A stretch of DNA of 64,000 nucleotides from Lates calcarifer (taxonomy: Eukaryota; Chordata; Actinopteri; Centropomidae), in the NCBI RefSeq assembly GCF_001640805.2, contig NC_066845.1, positions 24,520,171 through 24,584,170 of the forward strand, written 5' to 3'. This document shows positions 27,101 through 39,100 of the stretch, in pieces (position 1 is the stretch's first letter; the number at the start of each line of letters is the position of its first letter). The position numbers and the translations under genes were made by a program. Under the pieces are notes generated by a model. That model worked only from the letters and a program-made list of their open reading frames with translations, was not told where the DNA came from and searched no databases.

Positions 27101-30100
27101 TGCCTGGAGTTTCTTTGGGTGGAGGACCTCTAGGCCGCACACTACCAACAGTTGGACCTCTTGGACCAGATGGTGGCTGACTACTGGATCCACCAAACAT
27201 AGAGAATAAGCCTTTTCCCTGAGGCTCTTGTGGGGTTAACACTGATGGGTCTTTGGATCCAGATGAAGATGGGGCATTTGACCCACCAAACATCAACAGT
27301 AACCCTGTGCCAGGAATAGATGTTTGGTCTTTGGTAGATGAGCCAGGAAGAATACCACCAAGTATTGATAATCCAGTTTGGGAGGATGTCTGCTGTGGGG
27401 TTGCACTGGAGCCACTAAACACAGAAAATAAACCTTTTCCTGTTTGTTCTTTAGGCTCTTCAGTCTGAGGTTGATCGACCTTGACATCTAAACCATCATC
27501 CTTAGAGGTCGTGACTTCTTCTGTGGGAGGTTTGACAAGACTGGGTTGAGAGGCAGATAAGTCAACATCCCTTTCAGTTTTTTCATGAAGCTGCTGGTCT
27601 TCTCCAGGTGATTTTGCATCTGATGCTGGAGATACTTCTTTCTGTGACATCTTATCCTGAGACTGAACTTCTTCAGGCAATACAACATCTGAAGATGTGC
27701 TTTCATTCTTGTCGGCTAACTCATCAAGAGTTTCAATACCTTCTGGTTGTGCTAGCACTAAAGTTGTGTTTTCAACCTGGCAGGAAAGGTCACTGACAGG
27801 CTTGACAACTTCAACTGGTGTTATGTCTGGAGCTTTTGATTTTATGTCATAAGAAGGCAGCTCACATGGTGACTCACAAGCATCAGTGGTCTCTGCTTTT
27901 ACTTCATCCTCTGAGAGGGTAGCATCTGTGATTGAGCTTTTCTTGGTTGAGATGTTCTGTGAGTCATGTTCATCTGCATGCTCACAATCTTCTATAGTCA
28001 GTGGCAGTGACATCTCTGGTGAGGAGGTCTTGACCTGCTCTGGTTCAATGAATGCCTCTTTGGTCCTGTTTTCTGTAGCCCCAGCATCCTCAGATACATC
28101 AGACGGTGCAGCAATATCAGCAGTTAAAGATTCCTTACAGTCTGGTTGTGTTACTGCAATGGGAGCAGTATCTTCAGAAGCACTGACCTCTGGCAGGTCA
28201 GGCTTACTATATTCATTGAGCTCATGTTCATTTGTCTCTTCTTCTGGTGAACTTGCTGCTGAGATAAAAATATGGGGCAGTCTAACATAAGGTTTTGACT
28301 CTGTGTCAGGAGATACTTCTGAGCAATTGATGCCAATGTAGATTGACCTTGGGTGGCCAGTTTTCTCCTGTGACATGTTAGCTACAGAGGAGACCTCATC
28401 AAGTCCAGTGTTGGCATTGACAGTCTCTGTGGATATAGTTTGTTTTGTTTGCTGCTCTGACATGTCTGATTCAGATAAAGCCATGTTATCTGTGATGACA
28501 GAAGGCACTTTGGTAAGTGCTCTAGATGCAACATCTGACAATGTTTCTGAAATTTCTTCTGACGTGTCTTTACTTAGAGTTCCTTCTGGTCGTATGGTAT
28601 CTGGTGGTTTTTTTGGTGAGGATTCAGGAGGGGTGAACTCTTTCCCTGGTGTTTCCCTTGCTGGGCTTACATTTTGTTTTTCTTCTGGTTGCTGAGAAAT
28701 AGATGTTAACTTGAAACCATAGACTGGTGACTCATTGGAGGGAGAAGCCAAAGGAGATATTACTGGGGGTGTTTGAGGATGGTGACTAACCAGAGGTGGT
28801 GTGTAAGGCTGGGAACTTGACACAGCAGGGGGTTGTGGGCTTAAAGCAGTTGTCTCAGGTATTTTAACAACAGGGGTTGCTGAGACAGTTGTCTCTTCAA
28901 CATTAACTGAAATAGGGCTAACAGCAGTAGACTGTATTGGAGTAATTTGCATCCTGGGGTCCACAGATGTAGATGCACTCTGAGTGTGGTGGGACATAAC
29001 AGCAACTGGTTTTGTATTGACAGAGGGTCTTGATTCAAAACCACTAAATAATGAAATCAAACCCTTGACTGGGGTGGATCCTGCTGATGCCAAGGATATG
29101 TCAGGTCCTTTCATTTCCGCTCCAAAGCCCTGATTACCCTTTACTTGCTTTATTTTATCGTGTTTTGTGGTGGGTTGAGATGGAATTGCACTAACCTCTG
29201 ATACACACTGAACTGGAGCCACAGTACTTGAGGGTATAGTTGGTCTCTGATATTGTTCAACAGTGACAGGGCATTGGCTTGGACCAGCTTGTTTATGGAG
29301 TTGAAGAGGTTTGTTTGCATAATAATCAGTAGTTGCACGGCTTTGCACGGGCTGTGTTCCCAAATACTGTAGAGAGAGATCAGTTTTGTGTCTATCGTGT
29401 GCTTGATGAATAATCGAAGCAGGCAGAGGCTGAATATTCAAAGACTGTGTTGTAGGAACAGGTTTCTGGGTAGAAAAAGGGGGCAATGACTGTCCTTTAC
29501 TTGGCATTGTTCCACGTTCTGTTGGACTTTCCTCAGTGCTCCCAGAGTTGTCCACAGTTGGTTGTTTGATAAGAATTTTGGGTGTAGAGGTTATGTCATG
29601 CTGAACAGTTGTATTTTGTCTCTGCAATTTTGGAGCCTTTGGTTGAGATCTAGCAGTGGGTGGAGTCCAGGAAATTTCGACACCAGGTTGCTGGTACTGC
29701 TGTTGTGGGATTGAATGTTGTGTTTGCAGTTGAGGTATGTTTTGAGGCAAATGATCAGGTGTCTTGTTGACATGTTGATATACACCATTTAGTGAGAACA
29801 TAGTACAAGCACTGTCCTGGACAGCCTGGGGAGCAGAATTTTGAGGGGAAGGCTTACTTTGAAGGGGTATTGAAGAGGAAACTGAAGTATTCATGGGCAC
29901 ATAGTTCAATCCTGTTCCCAACTGCCTTCTGCAATTTATTCCAGATTGAGTGGTGGCCTGTGTGGCCTCAGTGGAATATTCCCTATATTGTAAAGATTTC
30001 TGAGTTTGAGAAATTGCTGTATCTTCTGTCATCCCCCTAGGAGTGGGTGGTGGTGTATATTGTTGCTGCCGGTGAAGACTACTTTGAGACTGAGAAGACA

Positions 30101-33100
30101 CACAAGGAGAGGAAAGATCCTTTGCATCTTGGTGAGTGATAACTGTGGTTTTGTTCTGAGGATCCACAGTTAGGTCAACAATACCCAGTAATGTTTTCTT
30201 TTGTAATTGCTTTCCACTTTGTCTTCTTTCAAACATTTCTTTCTTTGCCTTGTTATTAGTGTAATTCACGGGCCGTCCATCTAATGGTTGAATGTAATTA
30301 GTTGACATGTTAGTTGTATTTAGGCTGTCTTTTGCAGAGAAGTCCACTGGTTTATTTTGTTGGGGTGTGTCCTTGTAGGTGGTCCTTGAACCAGAGAAGA
30401 CCTCATTACTGTGGTAGGTAGATATCTGTCTATGTAGTGTCTCAGTTGTGTTGACTCCACTCAAGGCTTGTCTTGCTTTTTGATGTACAGATTGCTCCAC
30501 TATGAGTGGTACACCAACAGAACTATTCCTTGTCACAGTTGACTTGTTTCTGACTAATGGCACAGCTTCACTTGGCAAAATATCCAGAGTGATTTCAGAC
30601 TGTTTCTGCTGAGGTTTTGGAGACATGTCTAAATAGCTTTTTATGGAGTTAGCAGGTGCTGATGCCCTTTGATCAACTTCTTGAGATTCGGTGCGCACAA
30701 ATCCTTGTTGCATCTTTTCTTGCCATCCCACTGCTGTCTGTTGCCTTTTAGGTTGCTCTTGGGAGGGTTGTGTTTCGACAATCAGTGGAACACCAACCGA
30801 ATCTCTTTGAGAATGTGCAAAACTTGATGGCCTTGTTCTTACCAGTGATACTGGATCTGAATGATTAAGCACTAGCACTTTGTCTGATTTACATGTCCTT
30901 GTTGACATATCCAACGTGCCTTTAACAGAGTTTGCTGGAGCTGTAAAGAGTGGATAAGGTGGAACAATGGACTGTGACATACTATTGGTCTCATGTACAC
31001 TGGAGCACTGCGCTGTCTTACTATTTGTAAGTGGTTGGTGAAGAACTGGGACAATGTTTCTATCCAGAGTTTGCTGTTTTTGCACATGAATCATGGTTTG
31101 AGTTTGCTTCTGGCATGTTGACTCTGGAGGTACTGGTTCAACTACCAAAGGCATGCCAACAGAATCTTTCCTGGCAACTGCTCTTGCACTTGGTCTGTTA
31201 ACAAGTGAAACTGCTTCAGTTTGAATAGACTTGTTTTCTAGTGATGTTGTTCCGATTGTGGCTTGGCATGGCTTGGGTGACATATCCAGTGCTACAGCTG
31301 TGACAGGTTTTGTTGAGGGGGATGCCTGATGAGTTTGACCAATTACTGATGACTGTGAAGTTAAGAAATTGGACTTGGCAGAGACACCAGGTTTGCTTTG
31401 CTGAGATTGTTGGTGATATAGAATAGAATCTGAGTGGCATTGAGTCTTATTCTCAAAACCCTGCTGTGCATTGGCAGGGGAACTGATCATAACATCACAT
31501 AGAGGTTCTTGAGAGGGGATATCTACGACTAGTGGTACACCTACGGAATTCTTTCGTGCAAGTTCACGTACACTTGGCTTGCCTCTCATTAGGGGTATAG
31601 CCTCAGTCAGTGTGTCATCTGTTCTTACTTCTGGAACCACCTCCTTCAAGTCAGCAGAAGATTTAGAAGTCATGTCTAATGTGGCCTTAACTGTATTGGC
31701 CGGTGCTGTGGCTTGATGTGATGGTTTACAAATTTCAAGGGATTCTGAAGACTGCCCCAAAAGAGGTTGCTGCCTTGGTAACATTGCCCTCCTACTACCA
31801 GGTGGAATCTCTTCTTTCCTAACAGGATATTTTACCTGATTACCCACTACAGTATGAGAATGATGTTCCTCAAAAGGTAGTGAATGAATATACTGTGCTG
31901 TTTGTCCCTGAGGCTCCGGTGATTCTCCTCGATATGACAAGTCAATGGATCCATGATAACTAGGACTTGTGTCTGCCTCCTCAGAAGTTAATGATTTTCT
32001 CTTTGTCAATGACAGTGCCTCACAGACAGGATTCTTTGATTCTTTGACAACAGTTTCCTGAGGCTGCTGGGTTGTTGCCTTGGCAGACATATCTAGTGTA
32101 GCTTTAATTGAGTTTGCTGGTGCAGTGGTCTCCTGATATTTCTGAGCCTTTCCACTAGACTGATAGGCAGGAGGTGCAAAAACTGCTCTCTGGCAGTCAA
32201 CAGGAATATGCTGTCTAAAACCAGTTGTAACTATTGGTGGGCTCTGCTGCATCTGTAGTTGCTGCCCCTGAGGTTCCATTTGTTTTCTTATAACAGGGCT
32301 TACCAGTGGTGAGGTATTTACAGGCTGCACTGATCCATTGTCTTTGTGTTTGAGATTACTATTGAGGGTTGATGCTTTACTTGAAATATGGGTAACAGAA
32401 GAGCTGGTTGTTGCTGATGATACTCTGTTAGAGTCAGAACTCTTTGATAATTCACCAGGTGATGTAAGAGATGTTTTGGATGAAACATCTGTTGCTCTTT
32501 TGCTGGAGGCTGTAACATCAGCTTGGTTTGTCTTTGTTGTTACAGAGGTACTGTGGGAGACTGGTGGTCTTTGGATATGCACTGTAGAAGAGATATGGCT
32601 AACTCTGATCTCTGGACTGGGCAGTCCTCTCTCTGATCTGCTGTGTTGATCCACTGGCCTATAGTTGATCTCAGGATGTGTTGCCAGAGGGGAAGCCCTT
32701 GGACTTTGCTGGAATGTGCCCACAGAGGGATATTCTGAACTATGCCATTCAACTTCATCTTCCTCTGTTTGTTTTGTAAGATCTACAGCAATTGTAGTCT
32801 TTTCAGTCAAGTCCGAATTTGTCTGAGTATCCATCTGCTTCCTCTCTTTTAATCTTTTCAACTTGTACTTTGTACAGTCAACAACTTCATCATTTTGTGT
32901 AGATTCTATGTTGGCATCTGTTGCATCTGTTTGTTGGATATTTTTGTTTTTATGAATTGCAGCAGAAAAATCTAGGACTTTATTGCCTATTTGAGGGCCA
33001 ATAGGAGTGCCAAAGTTACGATTTCTGTTGTAAAGGTAGGCTTCATTATATGTTACTGAGTCATTCAGTATATGTAACTTTGGTGTAAAGTCCTGAGATG

Positions 33101-36100
33101 AATCTTGTGGCTGCTTTTGAGACAGAGAGGATGTTTGGTCCACTGCTGAAGTATTAGTGACTTTGCCAGTGGCACACATCGATGTGACTGCAGTTTTATT
33201 TGCTTGTGATAATAACCTAGGTTTGTCTGCCTGAGATGGCTGCCTTGCAAGCTGGGGTCTGTGTGGGGAAACAGAGGGCACAGTTGAGGTAGATGTAGTG
33301 GGTAAACCCCTAACAGAAGTTGGCTGGGCTGGACGAGCTGAGGAGCTGTCCCCTTTACTAACAGCTGGTGGTGTAGGCAGTTTCCTTCCCACCTGTATAG
33401 GCTCTGGTATTTTTGAAGCTGAAGGAGTCTCACGAAGATTTCTGGACATTTTTGGAGGCTCTGAAACCTTGCTACACACCGATGGTGATGTAGCAGGTGT
33501 TGAGGATAGCACTGTTACAACTTTACGAGCATCGTTGTTAGAAGACATTCCAGACTTTTGTCTTGGTTGATCTGCAGGTATATCATCTGCATGTGCGATC
33601 CTGATTTCAGGAATTGGGTAACGTCTGTTTGGAGAGATCTGTGTTGAATAGCACCTTGGAGAAGGTGTAGGTGATGATGTAAGTACATCTCTTATCCCCT
33701 GATTCTTCCAATACGGCCCTCCGTGTCCCCCTTTTAGTGTCTTTAAAGTAAGATCAGCTGCTTCTATTGGCTCCTCTTGACAGCTATACCTATTCTGTAC
33801 TGATTCCACCTTGATCTTTTTAAGCTTGTACACAGTAAAGTCTACTGGCTGCTCTACTTGAGAAGATATAGAATCCTGAAACATTTGAGAGAAGCTTTCC
33901 AAATTCATGTTCATTATTTTTTCACCTTTTTGAAGGGCAGAAGTTAGGTCCATGGGTGCATCAGAAAGCACTACCTTATTCTGTTGCTGGCCTGGAATCC
34001 ACAAGCCTTTATTCTCAAGACACAGGGGGATTTTAAAACCACAAAGGGTCACTTTGTCCTTTTGTTTCAGTATGTTAGCAATATTTTCAGTGATATTTCC
34101 TAGAGCTTGTACATCCTCTGGTGCAGCACAGGCATAAAGGTGTCTACCAGCTCTGTCAGTTAAAAGGGAATAAATGTATTCCTCATCTGTATAGACATAA
34201 TATCCACAGTCTCCAACTTCAGCGGGCCACCACAACCCTTGCTCTAACAGTGAAAGCCATTGCTGATACCACTCAGAATCCTCAAAAAACATTTCATCAT
34301 CTGGATCCCCTGTAGTTCCTGCAGATCTGCTTAAATCCATAGCACCACGTGTTAAATCCATTGGACCTTTTTTTGTGGCAAGTCTTTTTAAAAACTCAGT
34401 TGCTGATTTCAAGCCAAAGTCTTCATCTTTTACATCAGTACCAACACCACTTTTTCCCACTATTTTGCTGAATTCCTGCACACGGCATTCTGTAAGTGAC
34501 TGACATCTACTTAACCGTGTCTTTGTTTTTTCTGTGGACAAATTCAGAGCACTTCCTCCAACAATCCATGGTTTTTTGTTCTTATCAAGATCATTCAAAT
34601 GCTCACAGCTACTCCAGGGTTTCTTTTCTCTACAACTCATGTCAAATAAAACAATATCTTCATCTGGCTCAAGAAAACGATTTCTGCTCTCAAAAAGCTG
34701 GGCAGCAGCATCCTTCCACGGATGTGAGGGTACATTGAAATGACTGATGTCCATTTCTTTAGGATTTAACCATGTGTGACTCTCCCATTCAGGTGCTCTG
34801 ACAGTGGGTGGTATATACCCTTGGCATGCCTGGTAGCGTTCCTGCACTTGATTAGCAAGGGCTTCAGCAAGGGCATAATCATTGAGTTGCTGCCACAGAA
34901 GAGCTTCTATAAGACACTGATGCTCATAGAGCTCTGGTGGAATAACACCGTGCTCTGTAAAGTTGTATAAAAGATCCTTGTAACCATACTCATCTGCTGT
35001 CCCATACAAGAGACGCTGAATTTCTTCAAGATAACGTTGGGTTGGTGAAATTGTAGGATCTTGCCAAACCTGAGATTGCAGAGGTTCTGTGTGGGTATCT
35101 GAAACAGCAGTTGTGACTGGTGCAGTACTTGTAGTGATATTCTCCTTACTCTTTGGTAGTAACCGATCAAGAAGACCTTTTTCGCTTTCCTTTCCAGTGG
35201 TACTGTCACTGGGGCCTGTTTTGAAAATGCTGGATAACAAACCAGGAGATGCACTATTTGTGCTAGTTTTTGGTTCCTCGTTCCCAAGCTGAGGGGTAGA
35301 TGGCTGCTGTGTCTTTGATGATGACTCCTCTGTGGCACCAAAAAGACCTGAGAGGAAACCTTTTTGAGCTGGACCTTTTGAATCTTTATCTGTGGCTACA
35401 TCTTGGGAGGAAGGCATCTCTACTGGTTTGGTTCTTTGAATCTGTGGTCTTCCCTGTCCTGCACGTGGCTGCTGCTGTTGTTGCTGTGTTATTTGAGGGT
35501 TCACCTGATTATCAGGTGATGATGATTGTTCCACAGTACCTGAAATTTTGTTTAACAAGCCAGAGAATAATCCCCCTGATTCAGACTGGGCTGGATTTTG
35601 CCCTGACTTAACAGATGGTTGACCTGTCTGAACAGGCTGGGGTGATTGCTGTTCCTGTGGCACATTTTCACCAGACCCAAGCTTCAGAATGCCTGAAAGC
35701 AAGCCTCCACTTTGACTAGGCTGTTGGGTTGCTGTATGTTGAGGACTTGCCATTTTGCCAGACTGTGGTTGCTGTTGTTGTTGAGGTGATGTCTGACCAA
35801 ACAGACCAGACAGGAATCCTCCTTGCTGACTGGGTTGAGATGACTGTTGACTAGCAGAATGACCAGGTCCAGTAATGCTTGACTTATTGCCCTGTTGAGA
35901 CCCAGTCTGTGGGGTGGGCTGTTGTGGTACATTATCAGTAGATGCTAATTTATTAAAAAGCCCTGACAACAGTCCACCCTGCTGTGGCTCTGGTGCAGAG
36001 GCAGCAGGTTGTGGAGGTATCTGGTTTTGCCTCCGCAGAGGTTGTCTGTTACCTTGTTGGGGCTGATGCTGGTTTGGATGACTAACAGGTGGCTGCTGCT

Positions 36101-39100
36101 GTGTTGGAGGAGTGGGACCTGTTGAAAATAGCCCAGAGAGGAAGCCTCCCTGTTGATTAGGTGGTTGCTGGGCATTCTTGGGGCCTGATCTTTGTGCCTG
36201 TTGATGTTCTGGTTGACTCCCTGCTGAAGACTGTGGGGTGCCTGCATCTGCAATCTTGTTTAATAATCCAGTGAGCATTCCTCCGGGACTACTGGGGGGC
36301 TGCTGTGGAGGGACTTGGTTTTGTCGTTGTACATTTTGTCTATTACCAGATTGCTGATTAGGTTGCCGCCCGGCTGGGCCACTCTGTTGCTGGTTTTGTG
36401 AGGGCTGCACTGGGCTTACAGGAGCAGAGTCTTGGCCCCCAATTCCAAAAAGACCGGAGAGGAAACCACCTTGTTGAGTAGGTGCTTGCTGTGCTGGTTT
36501 TTGGTTAGTCTCTTGACCACCACTCTCTGATTGTGGCGGGGACTGAGTAGGATTGGGTTCCACGATTTTGTTAAAAAGTCCTGACAACAGGTTACCTGAT
36601 TGCTGATTTGGTTGTGTAGATTGTGTAGCCAAAGGTCCTTTTGGTGGCTGGGTAGCAGTTTCTGTAAGTTTCAACAATCCCCCTAATAATCCACTAGGTT
36701 GAGGCACTGTTGTTGTTGCTTTTGGAGGTAGTTTTTCTGTTGTTTGGTCAGGTTTTTGATGTTGGTTTGGTTGTTGATCTGAGGCTACAGGTCTTAGTTG
36801 CTGGTCAAGTTGACCTTTGTCAGGGGTAGGTGCTTCTGTTGAATCCAATTTACTCAATCCTGACAAAGTCCCTGTTGGTGGAGTAGGAGTAGTTTTCCCT
36901 TGACTCAAATTTTGTTCAGGTTCTTCCATTTTTGCTGTATGGTCAGTCACTTCTGAATGTGACTCTTGACCGGACTGAGCTGGTTGAGACCCAGTCACTG
37001 TGTCTGTAGCTTTTTTCAAGAGCCCAGATAAGACTCCAGAAGGTGGCTGTGCAGCAGCGGGTTGTCCTTGCCTTTGAGTTGGAGTTTGGCCAGATTGCCC
37101 CACTTGCAATGTTGACAGTGACTGATTTGTAGGAGCAGAAACACTGTCAGAGGCAAATTTTAAAAATCCAGACAACAGTCCTCCTGACTGTTGTGTGGCA
37201 GAATTCTGTTGAGCTTGGGGAGAGGGCTGGGAGGGTGATGAAAATAGGCCTGAGAAAAGCCCACCCTGTTGAGACTGATTATCTCCTCCCTGGGCTTTCT
37301 TGCCAGATGACACATCTTCCACTGATCCTAGCTTTAACAGTCCAGAAAGAATTCCTTGAGCCTGTGGGGCTTGTGGTTGTGATATGGCATGTTCCACAGG
37401 CTTAGGAGGACCTTGATCTTTAGATGTGGCATCTCCTTCAGACTGGTTATCTGTCACGCATGTGGGGTCTTTTTCAGACACCGTTTGCTCTTGAGACAGT
37501 AGTTCTGTTCTGCAGTCAGTGTGCTCTGTGGTTTCAGGGACCATTTGCTCAGTATGCTGCTCAGGTTGACAATCAGGTTTGGTTAGTGTCACAGTGGGAG
37601 TAACTTGTGGTTTTGCTGGTTCCTTAGGAGGTTCATTTGGGGAAACCTTAAATAGATTTGAAAACCAACCAGTTTCTGTGTTTCCTTTTGGTACACTTTC
37701 AAGAAGTGCAGCACGACTTGGAGAGGGAGTTCTTGCAGGGCTGGGGGATGGACTTTTTGGTGGGGCATTGGCATCTTCACCAGATGCAAACTTAAGAATC
37801 CCTGACAGCACACCTCCTTCCGCTTTTGGTGGGGTTGTTGTGGAAACATTTTCAGAGGAGAAAAATGGTATTTTGAGTTTGCTGCCTAAAAATGACTCCT
37901 CTGCAGGCTTGGTGTCAGTCTGTGAGGAGTTTTCAGGAGGAACTGTTGACATGAGATTAGAGAGAGATTTCTTAAATGGACTGAAGAATCCTGTTTCCTC
38001 TGAACTGCTTTCAGGTTTTGGTTCAGTTATTGCAGAAGTTCTTCTTTGCTGAATATCAGGCAGCTCACCAGATGACTCTGTTTCAGGCAGAAGCTCTACT
38101 GACCCACTTCCTGTTTCTTGCAAAAGTTCAATTGATCCACTTCCTGTATCTGGCAACAGATCGACTGATCCACTTCCCGAACCCGGTCTCATCTCACCTG
38201 ATGACTGTCGTTCTGTTTGTGAGCCCTCTCTATTAGGACTCATGGTTCTATTTAAAGACCCTTGCTGGGATTCACTGCTTGCAGCAGATGCACTCCTTTG
38301 CTCTGATGGCTGAGGTGATGGCTCCCTAGATGGTGGTGCACTGGAAAAAAGTCTTAAAGGACTAAGCCTTCCTAGCATGGATTCAAACCCAGATGCAGAC
38401 TGATTAGCCGTGGTTGCACTACCTTGCGCCTCTGTGCCAGTATTTGTTGATGTCTGATTAGTGTCAGCTTGCTGACTGGTTTCAGACAACTGAAATGGCA
38501 AGAGAGACTGAAGAGAAAACTTTTTTTCTGTTGTGGGCTCCTGAGAGGCAGGAGGAACTATGGCAACTGGGGGAGAAGTACCACCACTTTTGGGAATAAA
38601 AGAAAGCAGCTTTGAAATGCCAGACTCAGGTTGCGGTGATGCTTGGGAAGTAGGTGGATCTGTTGCAATGGTACCAGAGGTTTCTGTGGGTTCAGTACTA
38701 GCTTTAGGGATCAAAGAGAGCAATTTTGACATACCAGAATCTGCCTGTGGTGGCTGGGGGGATGGAGTTGTGCCAGAGGCTTCTACCTCAGTTGTAGATT
38801 TTGATCCTGTGATTGTACTGAATAATGAGCTCATTGCACTCTTTACCCCGGCTATGCCCTGTTCAACAGCACTGTCCTCCTTAACTTCTGGTTTGACTTC
38901 ACTGTCCCCAGGTTGCACAGCTTTAGCATCAGCTGGTAGTGCTGGAAGTTTTCTTCTAATTGGTTTAGGCATTGACTCATAGTTGTTGATCTCCTCCTCT
39001 TTAACAGCCAGGTATTCAGACACTGAGTGAACTAAGCTCTGGAGTTCATCCATCGGATCTACATATTCATCACTTGGCTCCTCTACAGGAGACAACATAG

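Noticed and set aside
24403..38052. Plus-strand open frames such as 24403-24828, 25654-26460, 27886-28290 and 37579-38052
   Set aside because: They are antisense shadows of the giant exon; their Ser/Val-rich products follow from its codon composition and have no splice or domain support.
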